A stretch of DNA of 64,000 bases, from contig NZ_JACHEH010000007.1 of NCBI RefSeq assembly GCF_014201415.1, positions 124,001 to 188,000 of the forward strand. The letters are read 5' to 3'. Below the pieces are notes generated by a model. The model did not search any database and was not told the DNA's origin. It saw nothing but the letters and a program-made list of their open reading frames with translations. The position numbers and the translations under genes were made by a program. Within the stretch, counting starts at the first letter, position 1; each line of letters begins with the position of its first letter. This document shows positions 19,026 to 27,954 of the stretch, in pieces. Source of the DNA: Chelatococcus composti (GTDB lineage Bacteria > Pseudomonadota > Alphaproteobacteria > Rhizobiales > Beijerinckiaceae).

Positions 19026-19057
19026 AAGGCGCCGGTCCTGCCGGCGCCTTTTCGTTT
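19026..19057 (+). terminator. Rho-independent terminator of the ialB-like gene
   Basis: A perfect 10-bp stem (AAGGCGCCGG/CCGGCGCCTT, loop TCCTG) is followed by TTCGTTT, 24 bp after the stop codon. Confidence 0.85.
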
Positions 19058-19086
19058 GGTTCCGTCGCTGCCGGGAGGAGCGCCCC

Positions 19087-19416
19087 CTAATGGTCGAAGC
19101 CGTGGCGCATCCGGTAGCGGCCCTCGGCCGTGCGTTCGAAGATCTCCTCCACCTGCGGGTGGCGGATCGGCTCCTGCGAGAAGTCCGGCTCCAGGTTCTG
19201 CTCCGAGACGTAGGCGATGTATTCCGTCTCGTCGTTCTCGGCGAGCAGGTGATAGAATGGCTGGTCCTTGGCCGGGCGCTGCCCCTCCGGAATGGCGAGC
19301 CACCATTCCTCGGTGTTGTCGAAGGAGGGGTCGACGTCGAAGACGACGCCCCGGAATGGATAGATCCGATGCCGCACGACCTGGCCGATGCCGAACTTTG
19401 CTGAACGTGTCTTCAT
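19087..19416 (-). CDS. hspQ: Heat shock protein HspQ
   Basis: The 109-residue cytoplasmic protein matches the HspQ/YccV family: KFGIGQVVRHRIYPFRGVVFDVDP, WWLAIPEGQRPAKDQPFYHLLAENDE and YIAYVSEQNLEPD. HspQ is a hemimethylated-DNA-binding-like small protein that modulates Lon proteolysis in enterobacteria. The ATG at 19416 was chosen because the family begins MKxRxAKFxIGQVV. A longer in-frame extension to 19503 is not supported. It converges with the ialB-like gene. Confidence 0.95.
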   Translation of the reverse strand: MKTRSAKFGIGQVVRHRIYPFRGVVFDVDPSFDNTEEWWLAIPEGQRPAKDQPFYHLLAENDETEYIAYVSEQNLEPDFSQEPIRHPQVEEIFERTAEGRYRMRHGFDH

Positions 19417-19510
19417 GATGCCTTCTGTCTCGTCCCTCCAGCACATATAGAGGGGGGCGGGGGCCGTCAACGCGGCGCGGTATCGGCTGACCTTCTGCAG
19501 CAAGGCCGCG

Positions 19511-20554
19511 TCAAAGGTCGTAGAGTGCCCGGCGGTCGGGGTCCTTCGCTGCCACCGCCCGCGCGAGATCGACGATCACCTTGGCCTGCTTCCAGGTGGC
19601 GTCGTCCTGCATCTTGCCGTCGATCATCACGGCGCCCGTGCCGTCCGGCATCGCCTCCAGGATGCGCCTGGCGAAGGCGACCTCCTTTTCGTCCGGGCTG
19701 AACACGCGCTTGGCGATGGCGATCTGCGAGGGGTGCAGGGTCCATGCCCCGGCACAGCCGAGCAGGAAGGCGTTGCGGAACTGGCTCTCGCAGGCTTCCT
19801 CGTCGGCGAAGTCGCCGAAGGGTCCGTAGAACGCCTTGATGCCGTTAGCCTGGCAGGCGTCCACCATGCGCGCGATGGTGTAGTGCCAGGGATCCTGCTG
19901 GGCGCTGGCCCGCACGGTGCCCTCGGCACCGCGGTCCGCGAGCACCCGGTAGTCGGGATGGCCGCCGCCGACGCGGGTCGTCTTCATGCCGCGAGAGGCG
20001 GCGAGGTCCGCCGGGCCGAGGCTCATGCCGTGCAGGCGCGGGGAGGCGGCGGCGATGTCGTTGACGTTCTTGACGCCTTCCGCCGTCTCCAGAATGGCAT
20101 GGATAAGGATGGGGCGGCCGATGCAATGACGCGCCTCGAGCTGGGCGAGCAGCTGGTCGAGGTAGTGGATGTCCCACGGGCCCTCCACCTTCGGCAGCAT
20201 CACCACGTCGAGCTTGTGGCCGACGGCTGCAACGATGGACAGGACGTCATCGAGCATCCAGGGACTGTTGAGGGCGTTGATGCGCACCCACAGGCCCGTC
20301 GAGCCGAAATCGATGGACTGCACCATCTCGATGAAGCCGGCGCGCGCCGCTTCCTTGGCATCGGCGGGGATCGCGTCCTCGAGGTTGCCGAGCAACACGT
20401 CCACCTCACGCACGATCTCCGGCACCTTGGCGCGAACTTTCGCGATGTGGGGCGGGATGAAGTGGATCATCCGCTCGAGCCTCGTGGGCAGCTCCCGGTA
20501 GGGCTCGGGGGCGCCCAGCGCCAACGGGCGATAGAAGTTGCGCGGCAGTTTCAT
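19511..20554 (-). CDS. HpcH/HpaI-family CoA ester lyase (malyl-CoA lyase-like)
   Basis: The 347-residue enzyme has the citE/malyl-CoA lyase TIM-barrel: [18 protein letters not shown] (Mg-binding Glu-Asp), [11 protein letters not shown] with the catalytic Arg, [19 protein letters not shown], and [13 protein letters not shown]. The [12 protein letters not shown] and RILEAM blocks at the C-terminus fit L-malyl-CoA/beta-methylmalyl-CoA lyases of alphaproteobacteria. It would cleave a malyl-CoA-type ester into acetyl- or propionyl-CoA and glyoxylate. The ATG at 20554 follows GGTGGAG. Its neighbours (an AEC carrier and an AMACR-like enzyme) suggest organic-acid/CoA metabolism. The exact substrate is inference. 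Confidence 0.88.
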   Translation of the reverse strand: MKLPRNFYRPLALGAPEPYRELPTRLERMIHFIPPHIAKVRAKVPEIVREVDVLLGNLEDAIPADAKEAARAGFIEMVQSIDFGSTGLWVRINALNSPWMLDDVLSIVAAVGHKLDVVMLPKVEGPWDIHYLDQLLAQLEARHCIGRPILIHAILETAEGVKNVNDIAAASPRLHGMSLGPADLAASRGMKTTRVGGGHPDYRVLADRGAEGTVRASAQQDPWHYTIARMVDACQANGIKAFYGPFGDFADEEACESQFRNAFLLGCAGAWTLHPSQIAIAKRVFSPDEKEVAFARRILEAMPDGTGAVMIDGKMQDDATWKQAKVIVDLARAVAAKDPDRRALYDL

Positions 20555-20709
20555 GTCGTCTCCACCCTTGGGTCGCCGGTTCCGGCGTTTGCTGCAGCGC
20601 AATAGACACGAGTTGCACCGCGTCGTCCATTGTCCGGACGGCGAATGGACGGCGCGGGGCGACCGCTCGCCCGCCGTCCTGCCGGGCAGGAAGGCGCGCA
20701 AGGAGGCGG

Positions 20710-20746
20710 TTGCATTGGGGGGCTTGCATGGGGGCCTTGCATGGGG
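20710..20746. repeat. Three short direct repeats in the lyase/AEC divergent region
   Basis: TTGCATTGGGG at 20710, TTGCATGGGGG at 20724 and TTGCATGGGG at 20737 recur at 13-14 bp steps between the leftward lyase gene (start 20554) and the rightward AEC gene (start 20834). This could be a regulator-binding array or simple slippage DNA. Confidence 0.5.
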
Positions 20747-20833
20747 CCCCTGCGCCTGCGGCGGTTGTGCTGGCGGCTCCGCGCGCTATCCCTTGCCGTT
20801 CAGGCGGCCCATGCCTGCCGCCGGGAGCTCTCG

Positions 20834-21808
20834 ATGACGGACCTTGCCGCGCTTATCAATCTCGTTGCGCCGTTCTTCGGGCTCATCGCGCTCGGCTTCT
20901 TCTGCGGCAAGCGGGTCCCCATCCCCGAGGGCGGGCTCGCGTGGATGCAGTTCTTCCTCATCTACGTTGCGCTGCCGCCGCTCTTCTACCGGCTCATCAT
21001 CAACACGCCGACCGGGGAGCTCGCCAACTGGCCCTTCATCGCGGCGACGACGCTATGCACTTTCAGCGCCTTCGCCATCTCGTTCTCGACCGGGATGGCG
21101 ACGACGCACGGCGACGTCTCGCAGGCGACGCTGCGCGGCCTCGCCGGGGCCTACTCCAACATCGGCTACATGGGGCCACCGCTGGTGCTTGCCGCCCTCG
21201 GCAACGGGGCAAGCGCGCCGGTGGCGCTGATCTTCGTCTTCGACAACATCCTGCTCTTCACGCTGGTGCCATTCCTGATGACGATCGGCGGCGCCGACAG
21301 GCGCAGCTTTGCCGAGACGGCGCGCGCCGTCGTCTGGCGGGTGGCGACGCATCCGTTCAACATCGCCACTGCCGTCGGCGTCGCGGCGAGCTATTTCCGC
21401 ATCACGCTGCCCGAATTTGCCGAGCGGATGGTGGCATGGCTCGCGGCGGCGGCTGCGCCCTGCGCGCTCTTCATCCTCGGGGTGACGGTGGCCCTGCGGC
21501 CGCTCGGGCGTCTGCCGCTCGAAGTGCCGTTCCACGTCTTCGTCAAGCTCGTGGTCCATCCGCTGCTGGTCTGGGTGGTGCTTTCGGCCATTGGCGATTT
21601 CGACCCCGTCTGGGTCTATGCCGCGGTGCTGATGGCGGCGCTGCCGCCCGCCCTCAACATCTTCGTGCTGTCGACGCAGTATCGCATCGGCATGGAGCGC
21701 GCCTCGGCGGCGATCCTCGTCGGCACCGTCGTCTCGATGGTGACGCTGACGGGCTTTCTCTGGCTCATCAAGACGGGCAGGATGCCTCACGACCTGTTTC
21801 CGTCGTGA
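20834..21808 (+). CDS. AEC-family transporter (auxin efflux carrier type)
   Basis: The 324-residue inner-membrane protein has about ten helices in two five-helix halves, the layout of the AEC/MdcF family. Conserved points include FFGLIALGFFCGK near the start, GAYSNIGYMGPPL with the broken-helix Asn, and MAALPPALNIFVLSTQY in the second half. Members export or import organic acids such as malate or malonate. Given the malyl-CoA-lyase-like neighbour, a dicarboxylate is a reasonable guess. I chose the ATG at 20834; the upstream in-frame extension is Arg/Gly-rich and unlike the family. The racemase-like gene follows after 9 bp. Confidence 0.9.
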   Translation: MTDLAALINLVAPFFGLIALGFFCGKRVPIPEGGLAWMQFFLIYVALPPLFYRLIINTPTGELANWPFIAATTLCTFSAFAISFSTGMATTHGDVSQATLRGLAGAYSNIGYMGPPLVLAALGNGASAPVALIFVFDNILLFTLVPFLMTIGGADRRSFAETARAVVWRVATHPFNIATAVGVAASYFRITLPEFAERMVAWLAAAAAPCALFILGVTVALRPLGRLPLEVPFHVFVKLVVHPLLVWVVLSAIGDFDPVWVYAAVLMAALPPALNIFVLSTQYRIGMERASAAILVGTVVSMVTLTGFLWLIKTGRMPHDLFPS

Positions 21809-21817
21809 GGAGGTTCC

Positions 21818-22927
21818 ATGGCGCATCTGCCGCTCGAGGGCCTGGTGGTCCTCGATTTCTCCACGCTGCTGCCCGGGCCGTTGGCGACGCTGATGCTTGC
21901 CGAGGCGGGGGCGGAGGTGATCAAGGTTGAGAAGCCGCAGGGGGACGACATGCGGCATTTCCCGCCGCGGCTCGGCGAGACCTCGGCGCCCTTTGCCGTC
22001 CTCAACGCAGGCAAGCGCAGCATCGCGCTCGACCTGAAGGATCCGGACCAGCGGGCGGCCCTGCGCCCCCTCATCGAGCGCGCCGACATCCTCGTCGAGC
22101 AGTTCCGCCCGGGCGTCATGGCGAAGCTGGGCCTTGGCTACGACGCGGTGCGGGCCATCAACCCGCGCATCATCTACTGCTCCATCACCGGCTTCGGGCA
22201 GGCGGGGCCACGCGCGCAGGAGGCAGGCCACGACCTCAACTATGCCGCCGTCTCCGGGTTGCTGTCGCTCAGCCCCGGCACCGCGGCGAGCCCGACGGTG
22301 CCGCCCATGCTGGCGGCCGACATCGGCGGGGGCTCGCTGCCAGCCGTGCTCAACATCCTCCTCGCCCTGCGCCGGCGCGACGCGACGGGAGAGGGCATGC
22401 ACCTCGACATCGCCATGAGCGATGCGATGTTCACCTTCGCCTGGTACGGCCTCGCCCAGGGTCATGCCACAGGCCGTTTTCCGGGCGCGGGGGAGAATTT
22501 CCTTGCCGGCGGATCGCCGCGCTATGGTCTCTACGCCACGCGCGACGGGCGTTTCCTCGCAGTGGGGGCGCTGGAGGAGAAGTTTTGGGAGACGTTCTGC
22601 AGCGCGCTTGATCTGCCGGACGAACGGCGGGACGACGGACGCGATCCGGCGGCGACGCGTGCCGCCATCGCCGAGCGCATCGCTGCACGCGACGCGGACG
22701 AGTGGCACCGGCGCCTTGCGCCGCTCGACTGCTGCTGCACGGTGGTGGCGAGCCTCGACGAGGCGGTGCGCGACCCGCACTTTGCCGCGCGCGGGCTGAT
22801 GGCAGCGGCCGCGCGGACGCCGGACGGCCGCGTCATTCCGCTTGCCGCCGTGCCCATCGACCCGCAGCTTCGCCGCGCCCGCGATGAGCCGCGCCCGGTG
22901 CCGGCGCTCAAGCCGCTGTCACAATAG
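21818..22927 (+). CDS. CaiB/BaiF family III CoA enzyme, alpha-methylacyl-CoA racemase-like
   Basis: The 369-residue protein has the family III fold: LVVLDFSTLLPGPLATLMLAEAGAEVIKVE, NAGKRSIALDLK, and IIYCSITGFGQAGPRAQEAGHDLNYAAVSG. The GHDLNY motif (Asp base) and FLAGGSPRYGLYAT match alpha-methylacyl-CoA racemases more than formyl- or mesaconyl-CoA transferases. It would racemise 2-methyl-branched acyl-CoAs or move CoA between acids. GAGGAGG lies before the ATG. Its last nine bases overlap the convergent ubiH-like gene. Confidence 0.88.
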   Translation: MAHLPLEGLVVLDFSTLLPGPLATLMLAEAGAEVIKVEKPQGDDMRHFPPRLGETSAPFAVLNAGKRSIALDLKDPDQRAALRPLIERADILVEQFRPGVMAKLGLGYDAVRAINPRIIYCSITGFGQAGPRAQEAGHDLNYAAVSGLLSLSPGTAASPTVPPMLAADIGGGSLPAVLNILLALRRRDATGEGMHLDIAMSDAMFTFAWYGLAQGHATGRFPGAGENFLAGGSPRYGLYATRDGRFLAVGALEEKFWETFCSALDLPDERRDDGRDPAATRAAIAERIAARDADEWHRRLAPLDCCCTVVASLDEAVRDPHFAARGLMAAAARTPDGRVIPLAAVPIDPQLRRARDEPRPVPALKPLSQ

Positions 22928-24157
22928 CAGCGGATCGGCCGCCCCGGTGCGGGACATCAGCCGCGGCAGCCGCACGTGCGGGGCGAGCCCCTCGCGCATG
23001 ACGAAGCGGCGCAGCGGCCCGATGAGGTCGAGGGCGATGAGCCCCGCCCCGCGCAGAAGGTCAGCAGGGAGGAAGTGAGCAAGCAGCGTCCGGTTCAGCG
23101 CGTCGACGCTTCTCGTTCGCATGCGCACGTCGAGCCGCCGTCCGCGCTCGTAGGGCGCGAGCGCCTCGGGGCTGCCGATGTCGAGGCCGCGCGTGCGCGC
23201 ATCGATCACGGCATCGCGCAGGTTGGCAACGTCGCGTATGCCGAGGTTGAGGCCCTGCGCACCGATGGGTGGAAAGACGTGGGCCGCTTCGCCAGCGACG
23301 GCGATGCGGTTGCCCGTGAAGCGCGAGACCGCAAGACCGCTCATGGGCACGCTGCCGCGCCCGCCCTCAAGGCGCATGCGCCCCAGCATGGAGCGCGCCT
23401 GCCGTTCGACGGCGAGCGCGAAGCTCTCGTCGTCGAGCGCCGCCAGCCTCTCGGCCTCGTGCGGGCTGCACACCCACACGAGGCTGGAGCGCAGCCCTAG
23501 CAGCGGCACCAGCGTGAAGGGGCCCGAGCGGGTGTGGAACTCCGTCGACGTGTCGCGGTGGTCGCGGCTGTGCGAGAGGATCGCCGTCACCGCCGTCTGC
23601 GGATAGGACCATTCGCGCGTTTCGATGCCGGCGTCGGCCCGCATGCGCGAGTTGCGGCCGTCAGCGGCCACGACGAGCGGGGCCCTGAGGATGCTGCCGT
23701 CATCCAGACTGACCTCGGCGAGGTCGTGGCCCGCCGAGAAAGCAGTGGCCGAGGCCGCCACGCGGACCAGCTTCGCGGTCCTGTCGGCGAGGGCAGAGAG
23801 GGCGCTGACGAGCGTTGCGTTCTCGATGTTGTAGCCGAAGGCGTCGAGGCCGATCTCGCCGGCATTGAAGGTCACCGGCGGCGGGCGGAAGAGGTTGTCC
23901 GTCGCATCGACGAGGCGCATGTGCACCAGCGGCGCCGCCTGCATCTGCAGGCCGTGCCAGGCGCCGATGGCGTCGAGCAGGCGGATGGAGGGGTCGAACA
24001 GCGCCACCGTGCGGCCGTCGCGCGCCGTGCGCACCTCGCCGAGGAGCACGGTGCGCACGCCCTCCTGTGCCAGCGCGATGGCGAGGGCAAGGCCGGCCGG
24101 CCCGGCGCCCACGACGATGACCTCGGCATCCGCCACCGGTGCATTCCGCTTCGTCAT
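22919..24157 (-). CDS. UbiH/UbiF/COQ6-family FAD-dependent hydroxylase
   Basis: The 412-residue flavoprotein monooxygenase has the N-terminal Rossmann GxGxxG (VIVVGAGPAGLALAIALAQEG), the central DG motif (LVVAADGRNSRMRADAGI), and the C-terminal FAD loop (GEAAHVFPPIGAQGLNLGIRD). These are the three signatures of ubiquinone-ring hydroxylases. It is probably used in aerobic ubiquinone biosynthesis, though which ring position is not decidable. The ATG at 24157 was taken because the fold begins soon after. A longer frame to 24286 is not family-like. Confidence 0.9.
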   Translation of the reverse strand: MTKRNAPVADAEVIVVGAGPAGLALAIALAQEGVRTVLLGEVRTARDGRTVALFDPSIRLLDAIGAWHGLQMQAAPLVHMRLVDATDNLFRPPPVTFNAGEIGLDAFGYNIENATLVSALSALADRTAKLVRVAASATAFSAGHDLAEVSLDDGSILRAPLVVAADGRNSRMRADAGIETREWSYPQTAVTAILSHSRDHRDTSTEFHTRSGPFTLVPLLGLRSSLVWVCSPHEAERLAALDDESFALAVERQARSMLGRMRLEGGRGSVPMSGLAVSRFTGNRIAVAGEAAHVFPPIGAQGLNLGIRDVANLRDAVIDARTRGLDIGSPEALAPYERGRRLDVRMRTRSVDALNRTLLAHFLPADLLRGAGLIALDLIGPLRRFVMREGLAPHVRLPRLMSRTGAADPLLL

Positions 24158-24329
24158 CGCACACCTCCAGCTTCGCTGCGCGCTGCGCCGCCCATCGCCC
24201 CTTGGGCTACCGCAAGGCGGGCGCCGATGCCAGAGGCCGGGCTGCCGCAGGTCGGCGCCATTGGATTGTCGCAGGTTCCGGGCCATGCTCTGCTGCCCGA
24301 CAATCGCGATTCAGACGGAGTTCCGGCGC

Positions 24330-25070
24330 ATGTTCGAATGGGTGGCCAATCCCGCCGGCTGGGCGGCGCTCGTGACGCTCTCGGCCATGGAGATCGTGCT
24401 CGGCATCGACAACGTCGTGTTCATTTCCGTCCTGGTCTCGAAGCTGCCGAGCGACCAGGCAGAGCGGGCCCGGCGCATCGGGCTCCTGCTCGCGCTCGTG
24501 TTCCGCGTCGCGCTGCTCTTTGCGCTCACCGCCATCATGCGCATGACGGAGCCGGTCTTCACGATCCTCGGAAACGGGTTCTCCTGGCGCGACATCATCC
24601 TCATCGCCGGCGGTATCTTCCTCATCGGCAAGGCAACGCACGAGATCCACGACGAGATGGAGGGGCCGGACGAGAGCGAGCTGCGCGGCGCGGCGCCGGG
24701 CGCCTTCACGGCCGCCGTGGCGCAGATCACCGTCATCGACCTCGTCTTCTCGGTCGATTCCATCGTCACGGCCATCGGCATGGCGCAGGACGTGTCGATC
24801 ATGATCATCGCCGTGATCATCGCCATGGCGGTGATGTATGCGGCCTCCGGCCCTGTCAGCCGCTTCATTTCCCATCATCCGACGACGAAGATGCTGGCGC
24901 TGTCCTTCCTTATCCTCATCGGCGTGTCGCTTGTGGCCGAGGGCGGGGACATCCACATCCCGCGCGGCTACATCTACTCGGCCATGGCCTTCGCCGCCGC
25001 GGTCGAGGCCATCAACGTCGTGGCTGGCCGCAGGCGGCGCAGGCGCTCCGAGGAGAGGGGCGAGGCCTGA
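24330..25070 (+). CDS. TerC-family integral membrane protein
   Basis: The 246-residue protein has seven or so hydrophobic helices. It has the TerC core residues in SAMEIVLGIDNVVFISVL and the matching half-repeat in TVIDLVFSVDSIVTAIGMA, whose acidic residues are thought to bind a metal ion. Relatives are linked to tellurite resistance and Mn2+ export during membrane protein metalation. A Glu/Arg-rich cytoplasmic tail follows the last helix. CGGAG precedes the chosen ATG. It converges with the SulP gene (1 bp apart). Confidence 0.92.
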   Translation: MFEWVANPAGWAALVTLSAMEIVLGIDNVVFISVLVSKLPSDQAERARRIGLLLALVFRVALLFALTAIMRMTEPVFTILGNGFSWRDIILIAGGIFLIGKATHEIHDEMEGPDESELRGAAPGAFTAAVAQITVIDLVFSVDSIVTAIGMAQDVSIMIIAVIIAMAVMYAASGPVSRFISHHPTTKMLALSFLILIGVSLVAEGGDIHIPRGYIYSAMAFAAAVEAINVVAGRRRRRRSEERGEA

Positions 25071-25071
25071 A

Positions 25072-26805
25072 TCAGGCGGCTGTGGCGAGCGCCCGGCTCG
25101 CCGCATCACGCGCAGCGGCGACGTTGGCCGCATAGCGCACCAGCGGCACCTTGAGCCCCTCGTGGGTCAACACCCGCCGGACGGCCGGGCTTGCACCGGT
25201 GATGTAGAGCTGGGCGCCGCGCCGCGTCGTCTCGTGCGCGATCGACAGCAGCGTTCGGGCGGCCGTGGAATCGGCGAAGGGCACCTTGGAGAGGTCCAGC
25301 ACCAGCGCCTTGGGGCGGCTGCCGATGCGCTCCAGAACGGCGCCGACGTTGCCCGCCGCGCCGAAGAAGAGCGGGCCGGCAATGCTGTAGACGACGACGT
25401 CCGGGTTGGCGACGCGCTCCGTGTCATAAGCTTCCCGCGCGCCGGCGGGTGCGTCGGCCTCGTCGTCCATGCCGAGCGAGGCATGCCGCTCCACGGCGAC
25501 CAGCTCGCCCATGCGGTGCATGAAGAGGAAGCTGCCGATGACGACGCCGACCACGATGCCCTCCGTCAGGTCGCGGAAGATGGTCAGCAGGAACGTGGCG
25601 AGCAGCACCACCGCCTCGCCGCGCGAGCGGGTGAGGATGGAGGCAAAGGCATGCCGCTCGGCCATGTTCCAGGCGACGACGGCGAGCACGGCGCCGAGCG
25701 CGGCCAGCGGCACATAGGCGGCCAGAGGTGCCGCGACGATCATGAACACGAGCAGGAACACCGCGTGCAGCATGCCGGAGACGGGGCCGACGGCCCCGGC
25801 GCGCACGTTGGTGGCGGTGCGGGCGATGGTGCCCGTCGCGGTGAGGCCGCCGAAGAGCGGGGAGGCGATGTTGGCGACGCCTTGCGCCACGAGCTCGCAG
25901 TTGGAGCGGTGGCGGCGCCCCGTCATGCCGTCGGCAACGACGGCCGACAGCAGCGACTCGATGCCGCCGAGGAGGGCGATGGCCAGCGCGTCCGGCAGGA
26001 CCGCGATGACCTTGTCGAGTGTCATGTCCGGCAGGCTCGGTGCCGGCAGCCCACGCGGCACCTCGCCGAAGCGCGAGCCGATGGTCTCCACCGGCAGGCC
26101 GAAGGCCCAGGCGGCGAGCGTGGTGGCCGCCACGACAATGAGGAAGGCCGGCAACCGCGCGTCGATGCGGCGGATGAGAACGATGAGGCCGATCGAGACG
26201 AGGGCGAGCGCGATGGTCGCCCCGTTGGCGGTGTCGCGCGCCTCCCACAGCGCTGCGATCTTGGGCAGCAGGGCGGCCGGCTCGGGCCCGGACAGCGTCA
26301 GGCCGAGGAGCTCCTTGAACTGGCTCGCCATGATGATGACGGCGATGCCGGCGCTGAAGCCCACCGTGACCGGATGCGGAATGTACTTGATATAGGTCCC
26401 GAGTCTGAGGAACCCGATGAGGACGAGCACAAGGCCGGCGATCATCGTCGCGAGCAGGAAGCCGTCATAGCCGTGACGCTCGATGGTCGCCGCCACGAGG
26501 ACGATGAAGGCACCGGCCGGCCCGCCGATCTGGAAGCGGCTGCCGCCGAGGGCGGAGATGAGGAAGCCGCCGACGATGGCGGTGGCAAGGCCCTTGTCCG
26601 GGCTCACCCCGCAGGCGATGGCGATGGCCATCGACAGGGGCAGGGCGACGATGGCGACCGTCAGACCCGCCAGCGCGTCGGCCCTGAGCTGCGGCAGGCC
26701 GTAGCCCTCGCGCAGCACCGTGACCAGTTTGGGCGTGAACAGTTCTCGCAGGCTGGGAGACGGTCGCGAAGACGGTCCAGGCTCGGTTTTTGCCTGCTGA
26801 AGCAT
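25072..26805 (-). CDS. SulP/SLC26-family anion transporter with STAS domain
   Basis: The 577-residue protein has an N-terminal membrane domain of about 10-14 helices (LRADALAGLTVAIVALPLSMAIAIACG, then GGFLISALGGSRFQIGGPAGAF). A cytoplasmic STAS domain follows (LVLDLSKVPFADSTAARTLL) at about residues 450-560. Members carry sulfate, bicarbonate or other anions; the substrate is not readable here. An earlier in-frame GTG at 26823 exists, but it lies inside the inverted repeat at 26822-26843, so I prefer the ATG at 26805. Confidence 0.92.
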   Translation of the reverse strand: MLQQAKTEPGPSSRPSPSLRELFTPKLVTVLREGYGLPQLRADALAGLTVAIVALPLSMAIAIACGVSPDKGLATAIVGGFLISALGGSRFQIGGPAGAFIVLVAATIERHGYDGFLLATMIAGLVLVLIGFLRLGTYIKYIPHPVTVGFSAGIAVIIMASQFKELLGLTLSGPEPAALLPKIAALWEARDTANGATIALALVSIGLIVLIRRIDARLPAFLIVVAATTLAAWAFGLPVETIGSRFGEVPRGLPAPSLPDMTLDKVIAVLPDALAIALLGGIESLLSAVVADGMTGRRHRSNCELVAQGVANIASPLFGGLTATGTIARTATNVRAGAVGPVSGMLHAVFLLVFMIVAAPLAAYVPLAALGAVLAVVAWNMAERHAFASILTRSRGEAVVLLATFLLTIFRDLTEGIVVGVVIGSFLFMHRMGELVAVERHASLGMDDEADAPAGAREAYDTERVANPDVVVYSIAGPLFFGAAGNVGAVLERIGSRPKALVLDLSKVPFADSTAARTLLSIAHETTRRGAQLYITGASPAVRRVLTHEGLKVPLVRYAANVAAARDAASRALATAA

Positions 26806-26821
26806 GGGGTTTTGCCCTGAC

Positions 26822-26843
26822 ACAAATTACAAGCTGTATTTGT
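26822..26843. promoter_or_regulatory. Inverted repeat (putative operator) in the sulP/qor divergent region
   Basis: ACAAAT-TACA-AGC-TGTA-TTTGT is a near-perfect 22-bp dyad with one extra T. It lies 16-40 bp upstream of the sulP ATG, in the AT-rich promoter zone. Confidence 0.5.
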
Positions 26844-26877
26844 AGTATATAAGCCGGGAGCCGCATTGCCTACGACG

Positions 26878-26902
26878 GCATTGCATATCTAACATGCAAT
26901 GC
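26878..26902. promoter_or_regulatory. Perfect 9-bp inverted repeat upstream of the quinone oxidoreductase gene
   Basis: GCATTGCAT (26878-26886) and ATGCAATGC (26894-26902) are exact reverse complements with a 7-bp spacer. They end 19 bp before the GTG start at 26922. No T-run follows, so an operator or 5' leader hairpin is more likely than a terminator. Confidence 0.5.
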
Positions 26903-26921
26903 AACGAGAGGGACGAAGCCC

Positions 26922-27893
26922 GTGAAAGCAATTCGCATTCACCGCCACGGCGGGCCCGAGGTGCTCGCCTATGAGGACGTCGACATCGGTCAGCCCGGGC
27001 CGGGAGAGGTCCGGGTGCGCAACATGGCGATCGGCCTCAACTTCATTGACGTCTACTTCCGCACCGGGGTCTACAAGCCGCCGGCGCTGCCGTTCATCCC
27101 CGGCAACGAGGGGGCGGGCGAGGTGGTCGCGGTCGGCGAGGGCGTCGGCGATTTCGCCCCCGGTGACCGGGTGGCCTATGCGGCAACGCTCGGCTCCTAT
27201 GCCGAGGAGCGAATCGTGCCGGCGCAGTTCCTGGTGCACCTGCCGGGTTCCATCGATTTCGAGACCGGCGCGGCCATGATGCTGAAGGGGCTGACGGCGC
27301 AATACCTGCTGCGCCGCACCTTCCGCGTCGAGGCTGGCCATACCATCCTCGTCCATGCGGCGGCGGGCGGCGTCGGCCTCATCCTCTGCCAGTGGGCGAA
27401 GCATCTCGGCGCCACCGTCATCGGCACGGTCGGCTCGCCGGAGAAGGCTGAGCTTGCGCGGCAGAATGGCTGCGACCATGTCATCGACTACCGCAAGGAG
27501 GATTTCGTCGCGCGGGTGAAGGAGATCACCGGCGGCGAGGGCTGCCACGTCGTCTACGACGGTGTCGGCAAGGCGACCTTCCCCGGCTCGCTCGACTGCC
27601 TGCGGCGCTTCGGCTATTTCGTCAGCTTCGGCAACGCCTCGGGCCCCATCGACGATTTCAACATCCTGCTGCTGTCCCAGAAGGGTTCGCTCTTCGCGAC
27701 GCGGCCGACGCTGTTCTCGCATCTGGCGACGCACGAGGATGTGGTCGAGATGAGCAACGACCTCTTCCACGTGGTCGAGAGCGGCGCCGTCAAGATCCCG
27801 ATCCATGCCCGTCTGCCGCTTTCCGAGGCGGCGGAGGCGCATCGCCGCCTCGAGGGGCGGCAGACGACCGGGGCAACGGTGCTGCTTCCCTGA
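26922..27893 (+). CDS. NADPH:quinone oxidoreductase (zinc-independent MDR family)
   Basis: The 323-residue protein is a medium-chain dehydrogenase/reductase of the QOR type. It has the GroES-like domain (GLNFIDVYFRTGVYK...PFIPGNEGAGEV), then the Rossmann nucleotide site (HAAAGGVGLILCQWAKHLGATVIGTVGS). The zinc-binding residues of alcohol dehydrogenases are absent. It would reduce quinones or enones with NADPH in the cytoplasm. It starts with GTG at 26922 after GAGGGA. The inverted repeat just upstream suggests regulation, perhaps by electrophile stress (inference). Confidence 0.93.
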   Translation: MKAIRIHRHGGPEVLAYEDVDIGQPGPGEVRVRNMAIGLNFIDVYFRTGVYKPPALPFIPGNEGAGEVVAVGEGVGDFAPGDRVAYAATLGSYAEERIVPAQFLVHLPGSIDFETGAAMMLKGLTAQYLLRRTFRVEAGHTILVHAAAGGVGLILCQWAKHLGATVIGTVGSPEKAELARQNGCDHVIDYRKEDFVARVKEITGGEGCHVVYDGVGKATFPGSLDCLRRFGYFVSFGNASGPIDDFNILLLSQKGSLFATRPTLFSHLATHEDVVEMSNDLFHVVESGAVKIPIHARLPLSEAAEAHRRLEGRQTTGATVLLP

Positions 27894-27954
27894 CGGCGGA
27901 TCATTGGCACGGTTCCTGCCTCGGCAGGCGGGGCAAGACACGGGGCAGGGCGGC

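Noticed and set aside
21818-22927. Mesaconyl-CoA C1-C4 transferase (Mct) beside the malyl-CoA-lyase-like gene
   Set aside because: The GHDLNY and FLAGGSPRYGLY motifs fit alpha-methylacyl-CoA racemases better than Mct.
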